From Phenylobacterium aquaticum (lineage in GTDB: Bacteria; Pseudomonadota; Alphaproteobacteria; Caulobacterales; Caulobacteraceae), in contig NZ_JALDPT010000004.1 of assembly GCF_022695515.1 (NCBI RefSeq), positions 62,001-126,000 of the forward strand: a stretch of 64,000 bases of DNA, in the 5' to 3' direction. Below the pieces are notes generated by a model. The model was not told the origin of the DNA. It saw only the letters and a program-made list of their open reading frames with translations, and ran no database searches. Numbering within the stretch: position 1 is the first letter of the stretch; every line of letters starts with the position of its first letter. A program made the position numbers and the translations under genes. This document shows positions 36,987 through 45,916 of the stretch, piece after piece.

Positions 36987-37580
36987 TCACACCCCGGTGA
37001 GGCGCTTCAATTCGTCGCCCGCGCGCCGCCAGGGGCCGGGGTGGGACGGGTCCGCGCGGCGACGACGGTCGGGGCCGAAATAGTCGTCGGTGCGGATGTA
37101 GGGGCGGGGGTGGTCGATCACCAGCTGCAGCCGCTCCAGCACCCCGCGGGCGGTGATCGGCTTGGCCAGGAACTCGTTCACCCCGGCGTTCCGCGCCTCC
37201 CAGATCCGCTTCACGGTCAAGTGGCCGGTGATCATGATCACCGGCAGCATCGGGTTGGGACTGTCGGGGGCGTTGCGCAGCAGCCGGACGAAGTCGATGC
37301 CGTCCAGCGGCGACATGGCCAGGTCGGTCATGACGATGTCGATCGGCTGGGTGCGCAGGGTCTGCAGCGCCTCGGCGCCGTCGCCGGCCTCGAAGACATG
37401 GGTGATCCCGACGGCTCTCAGGATTTCGGTCAACAGCACCCGCATGTGGTGATTGTCGTCAACCAGAAGTATCTTGAGGGCTTCGAGCTTCACGTCTGTC
37501 TGGTGGTCTCTTGGGGCGGCCTTGAGGGCTTCGCGATCCGGCGGCCTGAACACAAGCACCGCCTGATCGGCAGGGCTCAT
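36987..37580 (-). CDS. Response regulator (single receiver domain)
   Basis: 197 residues as called from 37580; a GTG start just before 'KLEALKILLVDDN' would give about 168 residues and is plausible. The receiver spans 'ILLVDDNHHMRVLLTEIL' to 'EFLAKPITARGVLERL', with acceptor Asp in 'IVMTDLAMSPLDG' and the conserved Lys in 'AKP'. There is no output domain, only a basic tail ending 'PWRRAGDELKRLTGV' preceded by 'YFGPDRRRR'. It probably acts by protein contacts, as CheY-like or phosphorelay proteins do. A GCCTCAC/GTGAGGC hairpin covers its 3' end (36984-37003). Confidence 0.88.
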   Translation of the reverse strand: MSPADQAVLVFRPPDREALKAAPRDHQTDVKLEALKILLVDDNHHMRVLLTEILRAVGITHVFEAGDGAEALQTLRTQPIDIVMTDLAMSPLDGIDFVRLLRNAPDSPNPMLPVIMITGHLTVKRIWEARNAGVNEFLAKPITARGVLERLQLVIDHPRPYIRTDDYFGPDRRRRADPSHPGPWRRAGDELKRLTGV

Positions 37581-37658
37581 TACCGGCGCGAAACAAACAA
37601 CGTCAACTCAAATGAACGCCGTCAGGCGAACGGCGCCACCCAGGGTCGGCGCCCGCTT

Positions 37659-38780
37659 CTAACCCCGCCCGCCGCCGCCCGGCAGGAAGGCGCCGCCGCC
37701 GGTCTGGGCTCGGTGCCGGAGCCAGGCGTCGGCCAGCACGCAGGCCGTCATCGCCTCGACCACCGGCACGGCGCGGATGCCGACGCAGGGGTCGTGGCGC
37801 CCCTTGGTCCGCAGCTCGATCTCCTCGCCCGCCTCGTTCAGGCTGCGGCGCAGGGACAGGATCGACGAGGTCGGCTTGAAGGCCACCCGGGCCACCACCG
37901 GCTGGCCGGTGGAGATGCCGCCCAGGATGCCGCCGGCGGAGTTGGAGAGGAACAGCGGCCCGTCATTGCCCGCCCGCATCTCGTCGGCGTTCTCCTCGCC
38001 GGAGAAGGCGGCGGCGGCGAAGCCCGCCCCGATCTCCACGCCCTTGGCGGCGTTGATCGACATCAGGGCGGCGGCCAGTTCGGCGTCGAGCTTGCCATAG
38101 ATCGGCGCGCCCCAGCCCGGCGGCACGCCCACGGCCTCGACCTCGACGATGGCGCCGGTCGATGAGCCGGCCTTGCGGACCTTTTCCAGATGCTCTTCCC
38201 AGACCGGAACCGTCTCGGCGTCCGGGCACCAGAAGGGGTTCTCGTGCGTCTGGCTCCAGTCGAAGCGAGCGCGGTCGACGGCGTGCGGGCCGATCTGAGT
38301 GACGCAGGCGCGGATCGTCACGCCCTCCAGAACTTTGCGGGCCACGGCGCCGGCCGCCACGCGGGCCGCAGTCTCGCGGGCCGAGGCGCGCCCGCCGCCG
38401 CGATAGTCGCGCACCCCGTACTTGGCGAAATAGGCGTAGTCGGCGTGGCCGGGGCGGAAGGCCTGGGCGATCTCGCCATAGTCGCGGCTGCGCTGGTCGA
38501 CATTCTCGATCAGCATGGAGATCGGCGTGCCGGTGGTGACCTGGCCGCCGGTGCGGTCGTCCTCGAACACGCCCGACAGGATCTTTACCGCGTCCGGCTC
38601 CTGGCGCTGGGTGACGAACTTGCCCTGGCCCGGACGGCGCTGGTCGAGCCAGACCTGCACGTCCTCCGCCGTCAGCTTTAGGCCGGGAGGGCAGCCGTCG
38701 ACGACGCAGCCCAGGGCCGGGCCGTGGCTCTCGCCCCAGGTGGTGACACGGAACAGGTGGCCGAAGCTGTTGTGCGACAT
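37659..38780 (-). CDS. aroC: Chorismate synthase
   Basis: 373 residues. It eliminates phosphate from EPSP to give chorismate, the last shikimate step, with reduced FMN as cofactor. Signatures are '[20 protein letters not shown]' at the N terminus, '[20 protein letters not shown]' in the middle and '[19 protein letters not shown]' with '[13 protein letters not shown]' near the end. The length is normal for the family. It is monocistronic by appearance, with 78 bases to the response regulator gene. Confidence 0.97.
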   Translation of the reverse strand: MSHNSFGHLFRVTTWGESHGPALGCVVDGCPPGLKLTAEDVQVWLDQRRPGQGKFVTQRQEPDAVKILSGVFEDDRTGGQVTTGTPISMLIENVDQRSRDYGEIAQAFRPGHADYAYFAKYGVRDYRGGGRASARETAARVAAGAVARKVLEGVTIRACVTQIGPHAVDRARFDWSQTHENPFWCPDAETVPVWEEHLEKVRKAGSSTGAIVEVEAVGVPPGWGAPIYGKLDAELAAALMSINAAKGVEIGAGFAAAAFSGEENADEMRAGNDGPLFLSNSAGGILGGISTGQPVVARVAFKPTSSILSLRRSLNEAGEEIELRTKGRHDPCVGIRAVPVVEAMTACVLADAWLRHRAQTGGGAFLPGGGGRG

Positions 38781-38827
38781 GGCGGCGCTTTTAGCGGGCG
38801 CCGGCCCGCGCGCCTAGTCCGCCGAGG

Positions 38828-39541
38828 TCAGGCCGCCCAGGCGGCGGCGAAGCGGCGCAGCAGGGTGCGCGCCGCCGAGTGGGTCTCGCGCACCTGCGGG
38901 GTCAGGCGCAGGAACAGGTGTCCCTGGCGGTGGCCGGCCGGCGGCAGGCCTTGCCCGACCAGGCGGACCAGCCCGCGCTCGCCCGCCTTCTTGGTGATCC
39001 AGACCACGCGCCGGCCCAGAGGGGTCTCGATGGCGATCCGGCCGCCCTCGGCCAGCAGGCGCGGGTCGACCGGCACCGTGATCCACAGGTCGTCGCCGCG
39101 CACCATCATCTCGCCGTCGCCGCGCACCGCCACGGTCAGCAGGACCTCGCCGGCCCGCACCGTGTCGCCGGCCCTCAGGCCGGCCGGCAGGGTCAGGCGG
39201 ATCCGGCGGCCGTCCGGCAGACCATGCTCGGTCTGGCCGCCCTCGAAGGCGACACGGGGCGAGACTGCGAGCTTGAGGCCGCCCTCGGCTGCGGGGCGGG
39301 TCGGAACCGGCGGCTGGATGATGTGGTGATCGGCCTTGGCGCGCTCGACCGCCGCGGCCTGCAGCAAGCGGAAGGCCTCCACCACCTCCCGGAACCGCTC
39401 GGCGTCGCCGCCCTTGCGGTCGGGGTGCGCCCGCTTGGCGGCCTCGCGAAAGGCGCGGCGCAGTTCGGTCGTGGTGTGGAACGGCGAGAGGCGCAAAACC
39501 TCTCGCGCCTTCTTGACGCCCATGCCGCTCGACGAACTCAT
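38828..39541 (-). CDS. J-domain protein (DnaJ/CbpA-like, without zinc finger)
   Basis: 237 residues. An N-terminal J domain at about 8-65 contains the HPD motif in 'KRAHPDRKGGDAERF'. The Gly/Phe region and the CxxCxGxG zinc finger of DnaJ are absent. A C-terminal client-binding beta domain follows ('FEGGQTEHGLPDGRRIRLTL', 'GDDLWITVPVDPRLL', 'LVRLVGQGLPPAGHRQGHLF'). It should stimulate an Hsp70 ATPase as a specialised co-chaperone. The C-terminal half keeps the DnaJ_C pattern 'R..GGDL', here with Asp ('RGDDL'). Confidence 0.88.
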   Translation of the reverse strand: MSSSSGMGVKKAREVLRLSPFHTTTELRRAFREAAKRAHPDRKGGDAERFREVVEAFRLLQAAAVERAKADHHIIQPPVPTRPAAEGGLKLAVSPRVAFEGGQTEHGLPDGRRIRLTLPAGLRAGDTVRAGEVLLTVAVRGDGEMMVRGDDLWITVPVDPRLLAEGGRIAIETPLGRRVVWITKKAGERGLVRLVGQGLPPAGHRQGHLFLRLTPQVRETHSAARTLLRRFAAAWAA

Positions 39542-39669
39542 CGGCCCATCTTGACCGGCCGGGCGTCAATGCCGCGTTAAGCCTGTTTGGCGCGACAGGC
39601 CGCCCGTCGCAAAAGCTCGATCTTGCCCGGCTATGGCCGTGCATGTCCTTTCCATGCCGAGTCGTCCCC

Positions 39670-40977
39670 ATGATCCGCCGCATCGCCGCTGTCCTCCTCG
39701 CCCTGGCCCTGGCCGGCCCCGCCCGGGCCGAGGATCCGCCCAGCCGGCCGGCGGTGGACGCGCCGGAGCTGGCCCGGCTCGGGCCCTATGGGGTCGGCCT
39801 GCGCACCCTCGCCTTGGTCCAGAAGGACCAGGCCGATGTCCTCGCCTTTGATCCGGCCACGGGCGCGGCGTCCCTGAAGGACCGTCGGCTGCAGGTGCTG
39901 CTCTGGTATCCCGCCTCGCCGCCGGCGAAGGCGAAGCCGGCGACCTATTCGGCGGCCATGCCGGGCGCCCCGCCGCGCGGACCGGCGGCCTTCACCGTCC
40001 CGGGGATCGCGGTCGCCGACGCGCCAGAGGCGGCGGGCCGATTTCCCCTGGTGATCCTGTCGCACGGCTACAGCAATGCGCCGGAGGCCATGAGCTGGCT
40101 GGGCGAGAACCTGGCGTCGAAGGGCTATGTGGTCGCCGCGATCGGCCACCATGACCCGGACATCTCCGACCGAACCCGCTTCGCCGAGCCCATGCTGCGC
40201 CGGCCCCTCGACATCGCCTTCGTCGCCCAGACCCTGCAGGCCCGCGCCCGCGCCGGCGCGCCGGGCCTGGTGGGCGCCGACCCGACCCGCATGGCCCTGA
40301 TCGGCTATTCCATGGGCGGCTATGGCAGCCTGATCGTGGCCGGCGGCGGCCTGGACCCTCACGGGCCCCTGGTGCGCGGCGTGCCGGGCGGTCTGCTCGC
40401 CGCCTATGCCCGCGGCGGACCGAGACAGGCGGAGCTGAATGTGCCGGGTCTCAAGGCCGTGGTGGCCATTGCGCCTGCCGGGGTCCGGTTCGGCGCCTGG
40501 GGGCCCGACGGGCTCGCCGGGATCACGGCCCCTCTATTGCTGATCGGCGGAGATCACGACGCCACTGTGGGCTTCGCCGACGGGATCGCCCCGGTCTTCG
40601 ACCAGGCGATTCACGCCGACCGCACCCTGCTGGTGTTCCAGAACGCCGGCCATTCCATCGGCATGAGCGCCGCCCCGCCGCAGATGCGCTCAGACCTCTA
40701 CGACTTCCACTGGTTCGAGGACGCCGTGTGGCGCAAGGCGCGGATCATGGGGATCGACCAGCACGTCATCACCGCCTTCCTGGATCGGCATGTGAAGGGC
40801 GACGACAGCCGCGCCGCCTATCTCGACAGCGACGTGGTCCTGGGCGGCGACGGTCAATGGCCGGCCGGCGTGACCGGCTTTGCGGCGGTCAGTCCCGGCG
40901 GTCCCGGCGCGACCTGGAAGGGCTTTCATCGCAACAGCGCCGTGGGATTGGAGCTGCGCCACCGATCCGCCGAGTAA
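39670..40977 (+). CDS. Exported alpha/beta hydrolase (PAF-acetylhydrolase/dienelactone hydrolase-like)
   Basis: 435 residues from ATG 39670. A signal peptide ends at 'GPARAEDPP' (about residue 19). The sequence 'LQVLLWYPAS' and 'FPLVILSHGYSNAPEAMSWL' are typical of the PAF-AH-like group. The nucleophile elbow is 'IGYSMGGYGSL' (Ser in GYSMGG). Asp in 'LLIGGDHDATVGF' and a following His in 'NAGHSIGM' complete a plausible triad. The substrate is unknown. It converges on the hybrid kinase gene with three bases between stops. Confidence 0.88.
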   Translation: MIRRIAAVLLALALAGPARAEDPPSRPAVDAPELARLGPYGVGLRTLALVQKDQADVLAFDPATGAASLKDRRLQVLLWYPASPPAKAKPATYSAAMPGAPPRGPAAFTVPGIAVADAPEAAGRFPLVILSHGYSNAPEAMSWLGENLASKGYVVAAIGHHDPDISDRTRFAEPMLRRPLDIAFVAQTLQARARAGAPGLVGADPTRMALIGYSMGGYGSLIVAGGGLDPHGPLVRGVPGGLLAAYARGGPRQAELNVPGLKAVVAIAPAGVRFGAWGPDGLAGITAPLLLIGGDHDATVGFADGIAPVFDQAIHADRTLLVFQNAGHSIGMSAAPPQMRSDLYDFHWFEDAVWRKARIMGIDQHVITAFLDRHVKGDDSRAAYLDSDVVLGGDGQWPAGVTGFAAVSPGGPGATWKGFHRNSAVGLELRHRSAE

Positions 40978-40980
40978 GAG

Positions 40981-42856
40981 TTAGGCCGCCTGGGGGTGAA
41001 TGCGCCGGTTCAGGGCGTCCATCAGGGTCTCGGCGTCCACAGGCTTGGCGACGACGTCGTCCATGCCGGCCGCGCGATAGGCCTCCGTCTCATGGGACAG
41101 GACGCTGGCGGTGACGGCGATGATCGGGGTGCGCGGACGGTCGCCCTCGGTCTCGCAGGCGCGGATCGCCTTGGTGGCGTCCAGCCCGTCCATGACCGGC
41201 ATATTGATGTCCATCAGGATCGCGTCCCAGTCGGCCGCGGCCCAGGCGGTGACGGCTTCCTCGCCGTCATTGGCCGTCACGCGTCGACGCCGAACTGCTG
41301 CAGCAGGGCCTGCAGCACCATGCGGTTGGTGGAGTTGTCGTCGACGACCAGCACGCGCGGCCCGTGACGCGCGGGGGCGGCGCCGGGGCGGGGGCCTGCG
41401 TCGGCTCCGCTGATGTCGCCGTGAGGACGGGCAGGGGAATGCTGACCGTGAAGGTCGACCCGACGCCCGGCGCCGAGGCCAGCGTCACCTCGCCGCCCAT
41501 CAGGGCGGTCAGGTCGCGGCAGATGGCGAGCCCCAGGCCCGTGCCGCCCGCGCGACGGGTGTTCGACCCGTCCGCCTGCACGAATTTTTCGAACACCTGG
41601 GGCTGGTCGGCCGGGGCGATGCCGATACCGGTGTCATGGACAGCGAAGGTCGCCCGCTCGGCGTCGGCGCGGATCACCACCCGGACCCCGCCGTCCTCCG
41701 TGAACTTCAGCGCATTGGAGACCAGGTTCGAGAGGATCTGCCGCAGGCGCACCTCGTCGCCCAGCCTCGGGCCCGGGGCGAGGTCGTGCAGGGTCAGGCT
41801 GAAGTCCAGTCCGCGGTCATTGGCGAGCGCCGAATAGAGCCGGCGCAGGCCGTCGGCGAACTGGTCCAGCTGGAACGCGGCTGGGGCCAGGGTCATCTGG
41901 CCGGCCTCGATCTTGGAGATGTCCAGCACGTCGTTGACGACGCTGAGCAGCATCTGGGCGGAGGACCGGATGACGGCCAGGTGCCCGGCCTGATCGGGAT
42001 TGAGGCCGGTGTTCTCCATGACCTGGGCCATGCCCAGCACGCCGTTCAGGGGGGTGCGGATCTCGTGGCTGATGGTGGCCAGGAATTCGGACTTGGCGCG
42101 GTTGGCGGCCTGGGCCTGGACCGCCAGGGCCTCAAGTTCGGCGGTCCGCTCCGCGACCCTCTGCTCGAGGCTGAGATTGATCGCCTCCACCTCCTCGGCG
42201 TGGACCCGCAGCTGGCCGACCAGGGACAGGTTCTCCTGTCCCAGCTCGATGGAGCGCACCAGGATCGCGCGGTTGTTGCGGTGGCCGACCATCATCACGC
42301 CCCAGAATACGGCGCCCAGGACGCCGAGCAGGGTCATGGCCCCGCCCATCATCAGCATGCGCGCGCAGGCGGGCAGCAGCAGCAGGCTGACATAGGCTCG
42401 GCCGGTGATCTTCAGCGGGGCCAGAACCCCGATCGCCCCGCCGGACAGGGCCGACAGTATGATGATGATGACGAAGCGGGTCTCGAGATCCTCCGCCGGC
42501 AGACGCAGCCAGGCGAGCAGGGCCCAAAGACCGGCGCTGATCACCAGACCCGCGCTGTGCGCCTTGCCCCAGGCGCGGATTTGCCCAGGCGGCGCGGACG
42601 GGGTGCGGCGCAGCAGCTGGCCGAGGTTCCGATGAATGCCCAGGCGTGCGACGGCCAGGGTCAGGACGATGGCCAGCCAGGTCGAATACCAGGTGGAATT
42701 GGTGTGATAGGCGGCGACCACCACCCCGATCGAGGCGGCGATCTGCACCACCATGGTGGGAAGGTTGTTGCGCTGGGCCGCCCGCAGAAGCGCGATGTCC
42801 AATCCCTCGGTCGGGACGGTCTCGCTCGCCGGCTGGAATTCGGATCGCCCGTTCAA
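40981..42856 (-). pseudogene. Membrane-bound hybrid histidine kinase, receiver part frameshifted
   Basis: About six N-terminal transmembrane helices (residues 30-200), a coiled coil ('[16 protein letters not shown]'), HisKA with '[16 protein letters not shown]', and a HATPase domain with '[17 protein letters not shown]' and '[13 protein letters not shown]' are intact in the first 500 codons. The receiver follows in two other frames. A base is missing in the Pro/Ala linker (about 41370-41400), after which '[20 protein letters not shown]' appears. Another is missing near 41279-41282, before 'TANDGEEAV' and 'AILMDINMPVMDG'. Restored length is about 625 residues. As given, a 529-residue kinase without receiver would be made. 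Confidence 0.86.
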
Positions 42857-42969
42857 GGGTCTCGCGCCTTTATGTCTGACCGATCATAGACCTCAGTTAC
42901 ACTTAAGAAATCGCCCAATCATTCAGAGTTCTAGGCGGGAAATGGCCCAATTTGGGCGCCGCGACGAGG

Positions 42970-44586
42970 TCAGGCCGTGATCGCCCGGGCCACGGCCTCG
43001 GCCACCTTGATGCCGTCGACCGCGGCCGACAGGATGCCGCCGGCGTAGCCCGCGCCCTCGCCGGCCGGGAACAGGCCGGCGGTGTTGAGGCTCTGAAAAT
43101 CCTTGCCGCGGGTGATGCGCACCGGCGAGGAGGTGCGGGTCTCGACCCCGGTCAGAACCGCGTCGTCGGCGTCGAAGCCGGGGATCTGGCGGGCGAAGAC
43201 CGGCAGGGCCTCGCGGATGGCGGCGATCGCGAAATCCGGCAGGCAGGTCGACAGATCTGTGGGCGTCACGCCGGGTCGATAGGAGGGGACCACCTCGCCC
43301 AGGCTGGTCGAGGGCCGGCCCGCCAGGAAGTCGCCAACCCTCTGGCCCGGCGCGGCATAGGTCCCGCCGCCGGCCTTGAAGGCCTGCTCCTCCCAGTGCC
43401 GCTGCAGGGCGACGCCGGCCAGGGGGCCGCCGGGATAGTCCTTCTCCGGCGTGATCCCGACCACGATGCCGGCGTTGGCGTTCCGCTCGTTGCGGGAATA
43501 CTGGCTCATGCCGTTGGTGACGACGCGGCCGGGCTCGGAGGCCGCGGCCACCACGGTCCCGCCCGGGCACATGCAGAAACTATAGGCGGTGCGCCCGTTG
43601 GCGGCGTGGTGCGACAGGCTGTAGGCGGCCGCGCCCAGGTCGGGGTGTCCGGCGTTGGTCCCGTAGCGGGCGCGATCGATCCAGGACTGCGGATGCTCGA
43701 TCCGGAAGCCGATGGAGAAGGGCTTGGCCTCCATGAACACGCCGGCGTCCAGCAACTGGGCGAAGGTGTCGCGGGCGCTGTGGCCGACCGCCAGCACCAC
43801 CTGGTCGGCCGCGATCTGCGAGCCGTCCTGCAGCACCACCCCGCGCACCCGCCGCGACCCGTCGGCGGCGACGTCGACCAGCAGGTCCTCGACCCGGCTC
43901 TGGAACCGGTATTCGCCGCCCAGGGCCTCGACCTTGGCCCGCATGGACTCGACCATGGTCACCAGCCGGAAGGTGCCGATGTGCGGATGGGCCTCAGTCA
44001 GGATCTCCGGCGGGGCGCCGGCCAGGACGAACTCGGTCAGCACCTTGCGGCCCAGGTGCCGGGGATCCTTGATCTGGCTGTAGAGCTTGCCGTCCGAGAA
44101 GGTGCCGGCCCCGCCCTCGCCGAACTGGACGTTGGACTCCGGGTTCAGCACCCCGCGTCGCCACAGGCCCCAGGTGTCCTTGGTCCGCTCGCGCACCACC
44201 TTGCCGCGGTCGAGGATGATGGGCTTGAAGCCCATCTCGGCCAGGATCAGGCCCGCGAACAGGCCGCAGGGGCCGGCGCCGATGACGATGGGGCGGCGCG
44301 CCAGGTCCGCCGGCGCGTGGGCGACGGGCCGATAGGTGGTGTCCGGCGCGGGCTGGACGCGGATGTCGCCGGCCAGACGCTTCAGCACCTCGGCCTCGTC
44401 GCGGACCGTCGCATCGACCGAATAGACCGTCAGGATCGCGGCCTTGCGGCGGGCGTCATGGGCGCGGCGGACGATCTCGAAGCCGAGCAGATCCGCGGGC
44501 GCGACGCCCAGCCGCTCGCGCACCGCGGCCTCCAGATCCTGGGGCGCGTGGTCGAGGGGCAGCTTGAGTTCGGTCAGGCGCAGCAT
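42970..44586 (-). CDS. FAD-dependent dehydrogenase of the COG2509 family
   Basis: 538 residues. The start 'MLRLTELKLPLDHAPQDLEA' is typical of this family, whose first 90 residues form a separate small domain. The FAD Rossmann motif is 'PIVIGAGPCGLFAGLILAE' near 95-113, followed by 'VVLAVGHSARDTFAQL', 'YSFCMCPGGTVVAAAS' and the C-terminal FAD motif 'GLFPAGEGAGYAGGILSAA'. The family is widespread and its substrate is unproven. Downstream genes on the other side are small and unrelated; it appears to be monocistronic or the last gene after two small genes. Confidence 0.9.
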   Translation of the reverse strand: MLRLTELKLPLDHAPQDLEAAVRERLGVAPADLLGFEIVRRAHDARRKAAILTVYSVDATVRDEAEVLKRLAGDIRVQPAPDTTYRPVAHAPADLARRPIVIGAGPCGLFAGLILAEMGFKPIILDRGKVVRERTKDTWGLWRRGVLNPESNVQFGEGGAGTFSDGKLYSQIKDPRHLGRKVLTEFVLAGAPPEILTEAHPHIGTFRLVTMVESMRAKVEALGGEYRFQSRVEDLLVDVAADGSRRVRGVVLQDGSQIAADQVVLAVGHSARDTFAQLLDAGVFMEAKPFSIGFRIEHPQSWIDRARYGTNAGHPDLGAAAYSLSHHAANGRTAYSFCMCPGGTVVAAASEPGRVVTNGMSQYSRNERNANAGIVVGITPEKDYPGGPLAGVALQRHWEEQAFKAGGGTYAAPGQRVGDFLAGRPSTSLGEVVPSYRPGVTPTDLSTCLPDFAIAAIREALPVFARQIPGFDADDAVLTGVETRTSSPVRITRGKDFQSLNTAGLFPAGEGAGYAGGILSAAVDGIKVAEAVARAITA

Positions 44587-44625
44587 TGGGCGCCTATGTA
44601 GCGGCTCGCCGGGGGAAGGGAAGGC

Positions 44626-44736
44626 TCAGCGCGGCGAGGCGACCATCAGGCCGATCAGCAGGCCGAGCGCGAAGCTCGAGGCGACCAGGGTCAGCGCGAA
44701 GCGCGCGAGCGGCAGGGCGGCGATGGGGCGGAGCAT
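44626..44736 (-). CDS. Small membrane protein (36 aa)
   Basis: A short reading frame starting ATG immediately after the TAG of the 111-residue gene (TAGATG) and ending TGA at 44626. The 36 residues are one hydrophobic helix: 'LARFALTLVASSFALGLLIG' with Met-Leu-Arg-Pro before and Ser-Pro-Arg after. Third positions are G/C throughout. Its adjacency implies translation by re-initiation from the upstream gene. Function unknown; short single-helix proteins often bind larger membrane complexes. Confidence 0.5.
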   Translation of the reverse strand: MLRPIAALPLARFALTLVASSFALGLLIGLMVASPR

Positions 44737-45072
44737 CTAGCGGACCGCCCGGCGCAGGAAGTCGTCGGCCTCGGGCGTCAGGGCCCAGCGCAGGGAGCGG
44801 TCGCCGAAGGGGCGATGCACCAAAGGCACTAGGCCGCGGGCCTTCAAGGTCTGGCAATGAGCCTCGAAGGCCGCGATCAGCTCGGCCTTGAGCCCGGGGG
44901 AGGCGGCCTGGCCCGTGCGGCGGCGGGCGATCAGCTCGATCACCGCGTCCCGGTGGGCGGCGCCGGCGAGCGCCATCAGGGCGTCCACGATCTCGGCCAT
45001 TCGGGCGTCGAGATCGGGGGACAGGCGGGCCAGCCGCGCCGCGGCCATGTCTTCATTGCGCACCACGTTCAT
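44737..45072 (-). CDS. Conserved small protein of unknown function, family A member 1 (111 aa)
   Basis: 111 residues, no signal or membrane segment, rich in helix-forming residues. The block 'AAHRDAVIELIARRR', followed by 'LIAAFEAHCQTLKARGL' and 'PFGDRSLRWALTPEA', matches the protein encoded at 62647-62994 in order and spacing. The two are therefore paralogues. The combination of a helical region and a short closing beta-like segment ('SLRWALT') could be a winged-helix-like fold, but this is only a suggestion. The gene is followed without a gap by the 36-residue membrane protein. Confidence 0.72.
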   Translation of the reverse strand: MNVVRNEDMAAARLARLSPDLDARMAEIVDALMALAGAAHRDAVIELIARRRTGQAASPGLKAELIAAFEAHCQTLKARGLVPLVHRPFGDRSLRWALTPEADDFLRRAVR

Positions 45073-45227
45073 GGGTTGTGGTTATCCCTGTTAAGCTCTG
45101 CTTTCGCCGGGACCTAGGGTCGCAGGCGCCGGACTAGGAGTAGTGGCCGGCCGCCCGGCGAGCCAGGGCGTCTAAGCCCACACTGGGGCCTCAAAATGGC
45201 TGGCGAAAATATCGCCCTGCCGTCCGC

Positions 45228-45253
45228 GCCCCCGCCGCGCTATAGGCGGGGGC
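45228..45253 (+). promoter_or_regulatory. Inverted repeat abutting the pdxH start codon
   Basis: GCCCCCGCC (45228-45236) and GGCGGGGGC (45245-45253) form a perfect 9-bp dyad with an 8-base spacer. The second arm ends at the base before ATG. In RNA it would sequester the only GGGGG that could serve as ribosome site; in DNA it could be an operator. Confidence 0.45.
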
Positions 45254-45916
45254 ATGACCGACAAGCCCGCCATTCCCGCCTCCCCCAGCGAGGCGGACTA
45301 TCTGAGCCATGTGGCCAACGCCGACCTGCCGGCCCTGACCGGCGAGGACCCCTTCGCCCTGTTCGCCGAATGGTTGGCGGACGCCGTGGCCAAGGAACTC
45401 AACGACGCCAACGCCATGGCGCTCGCCACGGTCGATGAGACGGGCCTGCCCGACGTGCGCATGGTGCTGCTGAAGGACGCGGGCCCCGACGGCTTCGTCT
45501 TCTACACCAACCTGGGCAGCGCCAAGGGCCGCCAGCTGGCCGCCAATCCCCAGGCCGCCCTGCTGTTCCACTGGAAATCCCTGCGTCGCCAGGTGCGGGT
45601 GCGCGGGACGGTCACGCCGGTCACCGACGCCGAGGCCGACGCCTATTGGGCGACCCGGGCCAAGCCGGCCCAGCTGGGCGCCTGGGCCTCGGAGCAGTCA
45701 CGGCCCCTGCCCGATCGCCTGGCCTTCGAGAAGCGCATCGCCGAGTACGGCCTGAAGTTCGGCCTGGGCAAGCCGCCCCGGCCGCCGCACTGGTCCGGCT
45801 GGCGGGTCGCGCCCCAGCATATCGAGTTCTGGCGCGACCGCGCCTTCCGCCTGCACGAGCGCCTGGTGTTCGACCGGGCCGACGGGGGCTGGACCACCCA
45901 GCGGCTCTATCCTTGA
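45254..45916 (+). CDS. pdxH: Pyridoxamine/pyridoxine 5'-phosphate oxidase
   Basis: 220 residues. It makes pyridoxal 5'-phosphate from PNP or PMP with FMN and oxygen. Family landmarks are '[20 protein letters not shown]' (FMN contact), '[20 protein letters not shown]', '[17 protein letters not shown]', 'ASEQSRPL' and the C-terminal '[20 protein letters not shown]' and 'RLYP'. The length is normal. The stop overlaps the TTG start of the next gene as TTGA, so the two are likely coupled. Confidence 0.96.
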   Translation: MTDKPAIPASPSEADYLSHVANADLPALTGEDPFALFAEWLADAVAKELNDANAMALATVDETGLPDVRMVLLKDAGPDGFVFYTNLGSAKGRQLAANPQAALLFHWKSLRRQVRVRGTVTPVTDAEADAYWATRAKPAQLGAWASEQSRPLPDRLAFEKRIAEYGLKFGLGKPPRPPHWSGWRVAPQHIEFWRDRAFRLHERLVFDRADGGWTTQRLYP

